NCBI GenBank assembly: GCA_017445755.1
Contig: JAFSSE010000012.1
Span: forward strand, 30,779 to 94,778
Length of the DNA stretch: 64,000 nt
Origin: Bacteroidales bacterium
Lineage (GTDB): Bacteria > Bacteroidota > Bacteroidia > Bacteroidales > UBA932
Reading direction: 5' to 3'
Below the pieces are notes generated by a model, which searched no databases, had not been told where the DNA came from, and saw nothing but the letters and a program-made list of their open reading frames with translations. Every line of letters starts with the position of its first letter. Within the stretch, counting starts at the first letter, position 1. A program made the position numbers and the translations under genes. Of the stretch, positions 1 to 8,381 are shown in pieces.

Positions 1-887
1 TCTTCAAGGGATACTCGTACTACGTTCCCACTGGCAAGGGTGTTTTCGCCCTGCTGGGACTGTTTATCCTCGGCATGATCCTCGGGATCATGGTCCAGAG
101 CGTACTCGGAATCTTCATGAGCGAGAGGCAAATCCTTGATTACGGGATGATTGTCGTCTATCCGGTTCAGTTCCTTCCGGCAATGGTCTATACCTCGCTG
201 CAGAGCCGCAAGAACGCCTTTTTCGGTAATGGCATCCGGCTTGACAACCGCCATTTCGCCCCCCTCGGAGGGGCCCTCGCGGTCCTTCTCTGCATCGTCG
301 GTACACTGGCCCTCTCGATGGCCACCGACTGGATAAACTGGTGGAATCTCAAAATTACTACCGTCTCTCCTTTCCTGGCGAAGTTTTATGAGATCATAAA
401 GATGGCCATGCAGCAGATGACCGGCGGGCCGCTCTGGTCATCCATCCTCGTGACCGGCCTCATGGCCGCCTTCTTCGAGGAATGGCTCTGCCGGGGTGAA
501 GTGCTCCGGGGGCTTCTGCAGAAGATGAAACCCACCTGGGCCATCCTCGTTTCCGCCCTCTTCTTCGCCGTGATTCACGGGAATCCCTGGCAGGCCCTCA
601 ACGCCTTTATCATCGGCTGCGTACTCGGCTATATCTACTACCGGACCGGATCCCTCGTACTGACGATGATAATGCACGCGACAAACAACATTACCGCCGT
701 AATCCTCTCCCACATCGACTCCCTGAAGGACGTAGAGTTCTTCAAGGACATAATGGATCCGACTACCTACGGCATCGCCTCGCTTGTCTCGGTCATTGTC
801 GTCGCCGCTGTACTCTTCGCCTTCTCGCGGATTCCCCTTCTCTCACCGAAGGGCAACTGCGACGAGGTCTCTCCGCTGGCAGAATAG
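1..887 (+). CDS. CPBP-family intramembrane metalloprotease (5' end cut by window)
   Basis: The reading frame is open from the first bases of the window, so the true start lies outside it; 294 residues are visible. The protein is strongly hydrophobic, with several membrane segments. It carries the CPBP (CAAX protease and bacteriocin-processing) signature: EEWLCR at visible residues about 159-164, a helix with the second-motif His (FFAVIHGN, about 192), and a late His in MIMHATNN (about 225). Family members are glutamate/histidine membrane proteases, with roles in prenyl-protein processing, bacteriocin self-immunity or signalling; the substrate here cannot be told. It is convergent with the MurU-like gene. 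Family assignment is sure, function is not. Confidence 0.9.
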   Translation, partial: FKGYSYYVPTGKGVFALLGLFILGMILGIMVQSVLGIFMSERQILDYGMIVVYPVQFLPAMVYTSLQSRKNAFFGNGIRLDNRHFAPLGGALAVLLCIVGTLALSMATDWINWWNLKITTVSPFLAKFYEIIKMAMQQMTGGPLWSSILVTGLMAAFFEEWLCRGEVLRGLLQKMKPTWAILVSALFFAVIHGNPWQALNAFIIGCVLGYIYYRTGSLVLTMIMHATNNITAVILSHIDSLKDVEFFKDIMDPTTYGIASLVSVIVVAAVLFAFSRIPLLSPKGNCDEVSPLAE

Positions 888-897
888 CGTAGGACAA

Positions 898-925
898 TAA
901 AAATTCCCTTACCTAGAGGGAGAAT
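898..925 (-). terminator. Possible terminator of the murU-like transcript
   Basis: Read on the minus strand, a short stem (ATTC-T-CCCT pairing with AAGGGAAT) spans the stop codon and is followed by TTTTTATTG. The stem is short and has a bulge, so this is a weak call. Confidence 0.35.
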
Positions 926-1644
926 TCTTCCGCGAAGGATATTGCTTCAGACAGTGTCTGGAGCTTTCCTACGTCTACCATCCTGAGCCCCTCGGGGACA
1001 TACCCGTAAATCGGGTAGCGGCGGCAGACGGAAACATAGAAATCTATAATGGGGAAGCGCTCAGGGCAGTTTTCATCTTCGAAGACATCGAAGATTCTTC
1101 CGGAAAGGAAGTGTATTCCGGAGAAAGCGAGCTTCCTGTATTTCGAAGGGTCCAGGTCAGGATACGGACTCCTCACCTCCCCCGTTTTTATATTGGTCCA
1201 GCCGCATAGCCGAAGTTCCTCATCGAAAAGGAGATACCGGCTCGTCTCCCTTTCACTGACGACAAGGGTGGCGAGGGCGTCCTCCCTGCAGGCGGACACA
1301 AAGCCGGGAAGGTCTATATTCGAAAGGATATCCACGTTATGGACCAGAAAAGGTCCTCCCTCGAGGAATGGACGGGCATGGAGGATTCCGCCGCCGGTCT
1401 CCCGAAGAAGGTCCGTCTCGTCGGAAATATGGACCCCGGGGTCGTTGGAAGCGAGGTAATCCCGGATCATGGAGGCAAAATGATGGACATTGACAGTTAT
1501 GTCGTCAAAGCCCGAGCCGCGAAGCTTCGAAAGGACATGGTCAAGAAGCGGACGGCCGGCGACGGGCACCAGTGCCTTCGGCATCGTGTCCGTCAGGGGT
1601 TTCAACCTGGTTCCCAGGCCCGCCGCAAAAACCAGTGCCTTCAT
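913..1644 (-). CDS. murU: Nucleotidyltransferase, MurNAc-1-phosphate uridylyltransferase (MurU)-like
   Basis: 243-residue sugar-phosphate nucleotidyltransferase of the NTP_transferase fold. The N-terminus has the nucleotide-binding loop GLGTRLKP (residues 9-16) and a conserved PKALVPVAG segment; an Asp in HNVDIL (about 105) fits the metal-binding residue. MurU makes UDP-MurNAc from MurNAc-1-P and UTP, bypassing de novo synthesis. The start codon abuts the stop codon of the upstream AmgK-like kinase with no spacer, so the two are translated together, which matches the known AmgK-MurU pair. A mannose-1-P or glucose-1-P uridylyl/guanylyltransferase is possible by sequence alone; the neighbour makes MurU the better call. 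Confidence 0.8.
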   Translation of the reverse strand: MKALVFAAGLGTRLKPLTDTMPKALVPVAGRPLLDHVLSKLRGSGFDDITVNVHHFASMIRDYLASNDPGVHISDETDLLRETGGGILHARPFLEGGPFLVHNVDILSNIDLPGFVSACREDALATLVVSERETSRYLLFDEELRLCGWTNIKTGEVRSPYPDLDPSKYRKLAFSGIHFLSGRIFDVFEDENCPERFPIIDFYVSVCRRYPIYGYVPEGLRMVDVGKLQTLSEAISFAEEFSL

Positions 1645-3069
1645 TTAGAGGATTTTCTCGATATTGAGTTCCCGGTGGGAAAGGGTTATCTTCACGTCGA
1701 ATTTACCGGCGAGGTGTTTAGCAAGATGCTCCGCCGCATAGACCGAACGGTGCTGGCCGCCGGTACAGCCGAAACAGACCTGCAGGTGGGTGAACTTACG
1801 TTCCATGAAACGTTTGACATGCGCGTCAACCAGTTTGTAAACGCTGTCCAGGAAGACCTTGATTTCGCCGTCATCCTCGAGGAAACGTATAACCTCGGGG
1901 TCGTTGCCGTTGAACTGGCGGTAGTGCTCGTACTTCCCGGGATTGTTTATCGAACGGCAGTCGAAGACGTAGCCGCCACCGTTTCCGGTACTGTCCACGG
2001 GAATTCCCTTCTTGTAGGCAAAACTGCATATCCTCACCTCGAGCCGGTGGTCCTCCGTAATCTCATTGAACTGAGGCATGGTGGTCAGCTTTGTGAGGAT
2101 TCCGTTGAGGTAAGGATACTGGTCAAACGGGGTCTGAAGCAGTTTCCGAAGGTTGGAAAGGGCATATGGAACGCTCCCGAGGAAGTGGGGCTTTTTCTCG
2201 AAATACCCCCTGAATCCATAGGCGCCGAGCACCTGGAGGGTCCTGAAGAGGACGAAGAGGCGGAGACGGTCCCTGAACTGCTCCTCGTCCACATCGGGGA
2301 CAAAGGTTCTAAGCGCACGGAGATAAGTCCGTATCATCTCTTCCTTGAGGTCCTCCGGATAGCGGGACCTGGCCTGCCAGACGAAGGACGCCACGTCGTA
2401 GTAAATCGGTCCCCTGCGTCCGCCCTGATAGTCTATGAACCAGGGCTCTCCGTCCCGGATCATGACGTTTCTGGCCTGGAAGTCCCTGTACATGAAGGTA
2501 TTCCCCATCTCGCCGAGGAGATCGGCCTTAAGCCGTTCGAAGTCGTCCTGGAGCTCGACCTCATTGAATTCGAGGCCTGTTGCCTTCAGGAAACAGTACT
2601 TGAAATAATTCAGGTCAAAGTCCACCATCCTCTCATCAAAGGCGGGCTGGGGATAGCAGACACTGTAATCGAGCCCCTGAGCCCCACGGAACTGGAGCTT
2701 CGGAAGCTGTTCGATTGTCCGGCAGAGGAGATTGCATTCGTAGGAACCATAGGATCCGCTCTCGCGACCCTGGGCCACGAGATCATACAGGACCTTGTCT
2801 CCGAGGTCCTCCTGGATATAGCACATCCCGTCCTCGCTTACGGAAAAGACCTGGGGAACACGGAGTCCCTTGTCCCGGAAATGGCGTGTCAGGCCGATGA
2901 AAGCCCGATTTTCCTCGAGTGAGGTCCCGACTACTCCGACGACGGAAACATCCCCGCCCTTAAGGCGGTAATAGCGCCGGTTGCTTCCGGAAGACTTCAT
3001 CTCGATTTTCTCCGCAAGCGGCTGATGGGTATAGGATTCAAAGAGAATCCGAAGCATATCTTCTGCCAT
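1645..3069 (-). CDS. Fusion of AmgK-like amino-sugar kinase and RapZ C-terminal domain
   Basis: 474 residues. The N-terminal ~330 are an aminoglycoside-phosphotransferase-fold kinase with the catalytic loop YRDFQARN (Asp about 196) and metal Asp in FIDYQGG (about 213), closest to AmgK, the anomeric MurNAc/GlcNAc kinase of cell-wall recycling. Residues ~343-474 are a RapZ C-terminal domain: FDCRSINNPG followed by GCTGGQHRSV (about 434-443), the motif that in E. coli RapZ lies at the glucosamine-6-phosphate site. ATG at 3069 is chosen because an in-frame TTG at 3090 lies inside the -7 box TAAATTTG. It is followed directly by the MurU-like gene. The fusion suggests a kinase regulated by, or coupled to, amino-sugar phosphate sensing (inference). 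Confidence 0.85.
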   Translation of the reverse strand: MAEDMLRILFESYTHQPLAEKIEMKSSGSNRRYYRLKGGDVSVVGVVGTSLEENRAFIGLTRHFRDKGLRVPQVFSVSEDGMCYIQEDLGDKVLYDLVAQGRESGSYGSYECNLLCRTIEQLPKLQFRGAQGLDYSVCYPQPAFDERMVDFDLNYFKYCFLKATGLEFNEVELQDDFERLKADLLGEMGNTFMYRDFQARNVMIRDGEPWFIDYQGGRRGPIYYDVASFVWQARSRYPEDLKEEMIRTYLRALRTFVPDVDEEQFRDRLRLFVLFRTLQVLGAYGFRGYFEKKPHFLGSVPYALSNLRKLLQTPFDQYPYLNGILTKLTTMPQFNEITEDHRLEVRICSFAYKKGIPVDSTGNGGGYVFDCRSINNPGKYEHYRQFNGNDPEVIRFLEDDGEIKVFLDSVYKLVDAHVKRFMERKFTHLQVCFGCTGGQHRSVYAAEHLAKHLAGKFDVKITLSHRELNIEKIL

Positions 3070-3087
3070 GTTTTTTTCTTTAGCATC

Positions 3088-3095
3088 CAAATTTA
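3088..3095 (-). promoter_or_regulatory. -7 box TAAATTTG for the AmgK-RapZ/MurU operon
   Basis: Perfect TAnnTTTG on the minus strand, 19 bases before the ATG at 3069. It contains the TTG that would otherwise look like a start codon. Confidence 0.6.
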
Positions 3096-3202
3096 CGGAT
3101 TTTTCATCGAAATTGCCTATATTCGTGGAAATTTTATAAAATTACCCTGTCTTCGGACGGCATAATAATTGCAATTTTCCGTACGGATCAAAAACATACA
3201 TT

Positions 3203-3556
3203 ATGAAAAAAACTGTATTGAACCTTATTCTGGCCTGCTGCGCCCTCGTTCTTGCGTCTTCAGCAAACGTATTCGCCGCCCCTGTCCAGGAAGAAAATCT
3301 CTCTGGCTTTGTCCAGACTAACACCGATGTCAAGACCATCGTCCTGACAGATGCCGGTGAGAACAAGGTCAAGGTTATCAAACTTATCCGCGACTACCTC
3401 GGAATCGGTCTGAAAGAGGCCCACGCCCTCGTAGGAGAGACTCCTGCCGTCATTAAGGAGAACGTCCCCTCCAAGGAAGCCGAGAAGCTCGCCGCAAGTC
3501 TCCGCGAGCTCGGTGCAAAGGTGGAGCTCAAAGCAGGACAGCCGGCCGAAGAATAA
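3203..3556 (+). CDS. Secreted protein with a ribosomal L7/L12 C-terminal-like domain
   Basis: 117 residues. Residues 1-25 form a typical Sec signal peptide ending VFA before APVQEE. The remainder (about 43-111) reads like the C-terminal domain of ribosomal protein L7/L12: the VKVIKLIRDYLGIGLKEAH run, then a P-x-x-I-K-E-N-V loop, then a final EAEKLAASLRELGAKVELK helix-strand. In L7/L12 this domain recruits translation factors, but here the protein is exported and lacks the L7/L12 dimerisation domain. Its role is unknown; a periplasmic protein-binding adaptor is a guess. The porin gene starts 19 bases downstream, so the two are probably co-transcribed. Confidence 0.85.
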   Translation: MKKTVLNLILACCALVLASSANVFAAPVQEENLSGFVQTNTDVKTIVLTDAGENKVKVIKLIRDYLGIGLKEAHALVGETPAVIKENVPSKEAEKLAASLRELGAKVELKAGQPAEE

Positions 3557-3575
3557 ACCGGCCGTCTCCCGGTAG

Positions 3576-6218
3576 ATGCAAGGAAGCTGGTCGAAAATAC
3601 TGGTGCCCCTGACACTGGTCGGGATGGCACTTGCAGGCACGGGTGGAAATAATTTCCACGGCGTGCCGTCTGCGTATATGAGTGTACGCTCCATCGACCC
3701 CGACTCCCTGCGCATCAACCCCGGCAAAGACTCCATACGTACCCGTCCGGTATATACAATCCAGCACCCCGCAGGGGAATATATCGACTGGGAGGACATT
3801 GAAGATATCTATGAGGAGACCGAAGAGACGGATACGGTGCCGCTCTTCACAGCCAGGGATACCATGGTCGTCCCGGACTCCCTCCGCGACACGGACCCCT
3901 TCCTCTACAAGTGGTACGTCGCGACAAAGGATTCACTCGTCCACCGGATTGTAGTCGATTCCCTGAAAAACGCCGGGGACACCACGGACTGGGTCATCAT
4001 AGACTCCCTCTACCTTAAGGACTCGACGGATATTGCCGTAAAGGCCTTCAACGAGTGGTACAATTCCCTCGACAAGGCCGCCCGGAAGGCGTACGACTAC
4101 AAGCAGCAACTGCCCATCCTCCTTCACCGCCAGGACAGCATCCTCCATCGGAAAGATTCAATCCGGAACCGCCGGGACAGCATTTTCGAGAACACGCCAC
4201 GTATCCTCGAGACCGCCTACCTGCCGGATTCCCTGCAGTACAGGAGGATGCTCACATGGCACCATGACCGGGCGTTCAACCGGGTGGAGCTCTTCGACTA
4301 CGACACGACTTTCAACTACCGGTTCCACGATTATCCATTCCAGCGGGAAGATGTCGGTGCGACCTGGCTGGGCATGGCCGGGTCCGCGGTCATGACCCAC
4401 AATTTCTTCAAGCGGGGAAAGGTGGAAAGCGTCAGTTTCTTCGCCCCGTACGAGACCTGGACCGAAAATCCGGAGTCGATTCCCATATTCAATACGAAGA
4501 CCCCCTATACCGAACTCCAGTACAGCGGGACCCTTCTTTCATCGACCATGAAGGAGTCCAACAACCTCCGCCTTTTCACTACCCAGAACATCTTCCCCCA
4601 GCTGAACATCGCCCTTGAATACCGGCGCTACGGCGGCAGCGGCATCCTCCAGAACGAGGCGACCGACAACCGGACCTCGATAGTGTCCGGGAACTGGATG
4701 GGCAAGAGATATCTAGCCCACGGAGGGTATATCCACAATAAGGTGACCCGCGGGGAAAACGGCGGCGTCAGGGATATCATGTGGATCAGGGACACCCTGG
4801 TGGATGCCCGTGAAATATCCGTCAACCTCTCAGGGGCATCCAACACATTCAAGAAGAACACCTTCTTTTTCGACCAGAGTTACCGCCTGCCCCTGTCCTT
4901 CCTCCTGAAACTCATCAAGCCGGGAGCCGATTCTCTCGAGACGGAGAACCTCTCGAGCGCCTTCGTCGGAACCTCCACCGAATACACCACCTATACGAAG
5001 CTCTATAATGACGCAATATCGGCCTCCAACTCGGTTGAGAGCGCGTTTTTCAATGACCGCTTCTACATCAACCCGACTAAGAGCGCCGACTCGCTGAGCA
5101 TGACGCGCTTCGACAACAAGGTCTTTCTGAGAATCCAGCCATGGTCCGAAAACGCGGTTCTCTCCAAGATTGAAGGGGGCGTCGGGAACCGGTACCTCAG
5201 CCACTACATGCCAGGGAGGAACTCCTATCTGACAACCCCTGAAAAAACCGTCTGGAATACCTTCTATACCTATGCAGGAGCGGAAGGACATCTTCCGGGG
5301 AATATCTCATGGAATGCCTTCGGCCAGATCGACCTTATCGGCGCCGAAGCGGGAGACACCTACCTCGGGGCCGATGCGAAAATGGTCCTGCACCCGTTCC
5401 GAAGGGACAGAAAGAGCCCGATGACCTTTTCCGCCTCGATCTCCGAAGAGCTGGACACCCCCGACCTGTTCCAGCAGCAGTTCCACTCCAACCACTACTC
5501 CTGGAACAGTTCCTTCGACAAGGTCTCCACAACGAAGATCCAGGGTTCGGTTGACATCCCGAAATGGCGTTTCGCCGCCTCAGCCGGCTACGCCCTTCTG
5601 GCAAACAATATCTACTACGATACGCTCGGCGTGGCCCGCCAGAATGCGGAGCCCATGAGCGTCCTTTCCGCTGCGGTGAGGAAGGACTTCGTAATCGGCG
5701 ATTTCCTCCACCTCGACAACAGCGCCCTCATTCAGTATTCCTCCAATGAGGAAGTCCTGCCCCTTCCGCTCCTGGCCCTGAACTTACGCTGGTACATCCA
5801 GTTCAACGTTGTCCGGAAGGACGTCATGCAGATGCAGCTCGGGGCGGATACCCGCTATACCACCCCGTGGTACCTGCCTTCCTACAATCCCGTGACCGGG
5901 ACCTTCATGGCCCAGAATGCCTACGCCTACGGCAACTGCCCGGTCTTCGACCTGTTCATGAATATCCAGTGGAAAAAGGCCTGCCTCTTCGTCAAATGGG
6001 AAAATGCCGGCCGCGGCTGGCCAATGTCCAAGAGGGACTATTTCAGCGCCCACCGCTATATATCGACTGACCGGGAAATCAAAGTCGGTATCTGGTGGCC
6101 CTTCTACGTCAGTTCCAAGCAGCAGAAAACGATGTCCGCCCGGGCCGGATCCGGCATGAGCGGCGGTGGAGGCGGCTTTGGAGGCGGGCTCGGAGGCATT
6201 AAAAACCTGGGAAGATAG
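3576..6218 (+). CDS. Putative porin, Bacteroidota outer-membrane beta-barrel
   Basis: 880 residues with an N-terminal hydrophobic export signal (KILVPLTLVGMALAG). A charged Asp/Ser/Arg-rich stretch to about residue 220 contains repeated DSI-x-x-RKDSI-like segments. Then comes a long region of alternating hydrophobic/aromatic strands with many Tyr, Trp and Asn, typical of a large beta-barrel. The organisation matches the Bacteroidota 'putative porin' family. The C-terminus ends in a Gly-rich tail (GSGMSGGGGGFGGGLGG) after the barrel, which is unusual because most barrels end in a strand with a terminal aromatic residue. It sits between the secreted L7/L12-like gene and a lytic transglycosylase 3 bases downstream. 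Substrate unknown. Confidence 0.75.
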   Translation: MQGSWSKILVPLTLVGMALAGTGGNNFHGVPSAYMSVRSIDPDSLRINPGKDSIRTRPVYTIQHPAGEYIDWEDIEDIYEETEETDTVPLFTARDTMVVPDSLRDTDPFLYKWYVATKDSLVHRIVVDSLKNAGDTTDWVIIDSLYLKDSTDIAVKAFNEWYNSLDKAARKAYDYKQQLPILLHRQDSILHRKDSIRNRRDSIFENTPRILETAYLPDSLQYRRMLTWHHDRAFNRVELFDYDTTFNYRFHDYPFQREDVGATWLGMAGSAVMTHNFFKRGKVESVSFFAPYETWTENPESIPIFNTKTPYTELQYSGTLLSSTMKESNNLRLFTTQNIFPQLNIALEYRRYGGSGILQNEATDNRTSIVSGNWMGKRYLAHGGYIHNKVTRGENGGVRDIMWIRDTLVDAREISVNLSGASNTFKKNTFFFDQSYRLPLSFLLKLIKPGADSLETENLSSAFVGTSTEYTTYTKLYNDAISASNSVESAFFNDRFYINPTKSADSLSMTRFDNKVFLRIQPWSENAVLSKIEGGVGNRYLSHYMPGRNSYLTTPEKTVWNTFYTYAGAEGHLPGNISWNAFGQIDLIGAEAGDTYLGADAKMVLHPFRRDRKSPMTFSASISEELDTPDLFQQQFHSNHYSWNSSFDKVSTTKIQGSVDIPKWRFAASAGYALLANNIYYDTLGVARQNAEPMSVLSAAVRKDFVIGDFLHLDNSALIQYSSNEEVLPLPLLALNLRWYIQFNVVRKDVMQMQLGADTRYTTPWYLPSYNPVTGTFMAQNAYAYGNCPVFDLFMNIQWKKACLFVKWENAGRGWPMSKRDYFSAHRYISTDREIKVGIWWPFYVSSKQQKTMSARAGSGMSGGGGGFGGGLGGIKNLGR

Positions 6219-6221
6219 ACC

Positions 6222-7193
6222 ATGGGGAAAAAGGTCCTCACAGCCAGCATAATTTCGGTTTCCGTGCTCATTATCGCGGGACTGCTTCTCCGCCAGTCAT
6301 CCAGGGAGGAACCGCTTGTAAAGGAAATGCGGACTATCCACGGGACCATATCCCTCCAGAACAGCCGCGAGGTCGGCGTTGCGACAGCCATTGCAAAAGG
6401 GCTGATAGGCGGGGCCGGCTATAATACCGAAATCCGAAAGGCCCTCCCCGGCGAATCCCCTATCGATTCCCTACTCTCCCTCGCCACGGATTTTCTGATT
6501 ACAGACTATTCGGACACCCTCGAGCGGGCGGGCCTGGTCCTGTCGAATCCAGTCGGGGACTACGACGAAATTGTCTGGGTGATTCGTGAAGAGAACCAGC
6601 TGCTGCTGAAGACCTTAAACAGCCGCCTTAATGAGATTGCCGGCTCCGACCACATCAAGAGAATCCGGAAGGACCACCTGAAGGGGAAGTATGACATCGG
6701 CGCAATAAGCCGTTATGACAAACTTATCCGGGGCGGAGCCGCTTCCCTCGGCTGGGACTGGCGCCTCCTGGCCGCCCTGATTTACCATGAATCCCGATTC
6801 CATGTCGATGCCGGTTCCGGAAAGGGCGCCATCGGGCTCATGCAGATCCGAACCCAGAGAGTCAGCCAGGATTCCCTCCGTGACCCGGCCGTAAACATCG
6901 CTGTAGGAACCACTTACCTCCGAAAACTCCAGCGGCTTTTCTCTCCAATCGCCGCCGATGATACAGAGTGTATGAAATTCGTCCTTGCCGCCTACAACGC
7001 GGGTGAAGGCAATATTCTCCGCTGTATCAAGCAGGCCAGGGAGAGCGGCGTTGACTGCTCCCGCTGGAAAGAAGTCGCCTCCGTAATCCCGGACGTGAGG
7101 GGGTTTCGCGGACGGGAGACCGTATCCTACGTCACCAACGTCCTCGACACCTGGGCCGATTACTGCAGAATCTATCCTGAAACAATGCCGTAA
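6222..7193 (+). CDS. Membrane-anchored lytic transglycosylase (MltF/SLT-like)
   Basis: 323 residues. One N-terminal membrane segment (about 7-23) is followed by a short region resembling the end of a periplasmic solute-binding domain, and then an SLT domain from about residue 165. The catalytic Glu is in LIYHESRF (E190), followed by GAIGLMQI (about 203-209) and AAYNAGEGN. SLT enzymes cleave the MurNAc-GlcNAc bond of peptidoglycan with formation of 1,6-anhydroMurNAc. Full-length MltF has a complete binding domain; here it looks shortened to about 130 residues. The start lies 3 bases after the porin stop, so translation is coupled. Confidence 0.85.
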   Translation: MGKKVLTASIISVSVLIIAGLLLRQSSREEPLVKEMRTIHGTISLQNSREVGVATAIAKGLIGGAGYNTEIRKALPGESPIDSLLSLATDFLITDYSDTLERAGLVLSNPVGDYDEIVWVIREENQLLLKTLNSRLNEIAGSDHIKRIRKDHLKGKYDIGAISRYDKLIRGGAASLGWDWRLLAALIYHESRFHVDAGSGKGAIGLMQIRTQRVSQDSLRDPAVNIAVGTTYLRKLQRLFSPIAADDTECMKFVLAAYNAGEGNILRCIKQARESGVDCSRWKEVASVIPDVRGFRGRETVSYVTNVLDTWADYCRIYPETMP

Positions 7194-7217
7194 AAGCCGT
7201 TCTCAGGGGCAGGAAAG

Positions 7218-8381
7218 CTACTCCATACGGACCGTTTCGGCGGGGTCGATTCGGGCGATGTAGAGGGTCGGAATAAGGAGGAAGCCCATGATAACGAGAT
7301 ATGAAAGCAGGTCCGCTGCAAGAATCAGCGGCAGGTTGACATGGACCGGAACGAATGAGACGAAATAATTCGCCGGATTGAGGGGAATCAGATGGGTTGT
7401 CCCCTGGATGAGACAGAAAAGCAGGGCTATGGCGTTCCCGACCGCCATTCCCTTGATAACAAGGGTCGAAGCCGTGCGGAGAAAGACCATCCCGATGGAG
7501 CGGTCTTTCATACCGAGGGTCTTCAGGGTCCCGATTGTAGGGATGTTCCTGAGGAGCATGATAAGAAGCCCCGAAATCATATTGAATCCCGCCACGACCG
7601 TCATGAGGACAAGCAGTAGAAGGACATTGTTGTCGAGGAGGTTCAGCCAGTCGAAAAGCTGGGGATAGCGGCTTACGGCTGCACTGACCTTAAGTTCTTC
7701 CTCGGATTCATTTCCGCTGAGAAGGAGAAGGGTTCCTATCCTGGAGGCAAGTTCACGGGAAGAAGAAGCGGAACGCAGCCTGTCCTGGATGCGGATTTCC
7801 TGGATTGAGGCCTCATCGGAGGACCATCCGTTTATTCTCTGGACGTCCGCAAGGGAACCGCGGACTATCAGCCGGTCGTCGAGGGCCACTACATCATCAT
7901 GGACTGCCGAAATCCGGAATTTCCGGACCCGGACCTTCTCCCCGACAAAATAAGTGACCATTTCATCCCCGATCCCAAGCCCGGTAATTTCCCCGAGGCG
8001 GCGCGGAATCGAAACGGTCAGCGAGGAATCCTTCCAGGAAGGGGTCCCCTTGAGGAGGATGCCATGGATTATATCCCCGCTCCGGACGATGCCGGCGGCA
8101 TAGGCGGCAGGAGCCATGGAAACGACTCCCGGACGGGATAGAATCTCATATTCAGAAGGGAGGGAAGCCGGTATGGAACGGCTTTCCCCGAGGGTTGAAG
8201 AGGATATGGAGGAAATCTGGAGGTCACCCATGACCTCGGCGACGCCATCCCGTACGGCCTGTCTGAAGCCGGACGAGATGGCGAGGGCGAGAATCATTAC
8301 AAGGTAGCTCACGGCGATGGAGACCGCCGCGATCCTGCCCTGGAATCTTAGTTTCCGCGCTATGAAGCGGGTCGGATCCAT
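7218..8381 (-). CDS. ABC transporter permease, LolE/FtsX-like
   Basis: 387 residues. A membrane helix near residues 20-40 is followed by a large extracytoplasmic region (about 45-240) and three membrane helices in the last 140 residues, the MacB-PCD plus FtsX layout of LolC/LolE-type permeases. Such permeases release lipoproteins from the inner membrane or act in mechanotransmission complexes; no ATPase gene is adjacent, so the partner must be elsewhere. The stop codon of the upstream M13 peptidase directly abuts this ATG, indicating one transcript. Lipoprotein release is the usual annotation for this family in Bacteroidota. Confidence 0.8.
   Translation of the reverse strand: MDPTRFIARKLRFQGRIAAVSIAVSYLVMILALAISSGFRQAVRDGVAEVMGDLQISSISSSTLGESRSIPASLPSEYEILSRPGVVSMAPAAYAAGIVRSGDIIHGILLKGTPSWKDSSLTVSIPRRLGEITGLGIGDEMVTYFVGEKVRVRKFRISAVHDDVVALDDRLIVRGSLADVQRINGWSSDEASIQEIRIQDRLRSASSSRELASRIGTLLLLSGNESEEELKVSAAVSRYPQLFDWLNLLDNNVLLLLVLMTVVAGFNMISGLLIMLLRNIPTIGTLKTLGMKDRSIGMVFLRTASTLVIKGMAVGNAIALLFCLIQGTTHLIPLNPANYFVSFVPVHVNLPLILAADLLSYLVIMGFLLIPTLYIARIDPAETVRME

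Noticed and set aside
1339-2922. 527-codon open frame opposite the AmgK-RapZ gene
   Set aside because: Shadow frame due to GC-rich codon bias; no recognisable domain.
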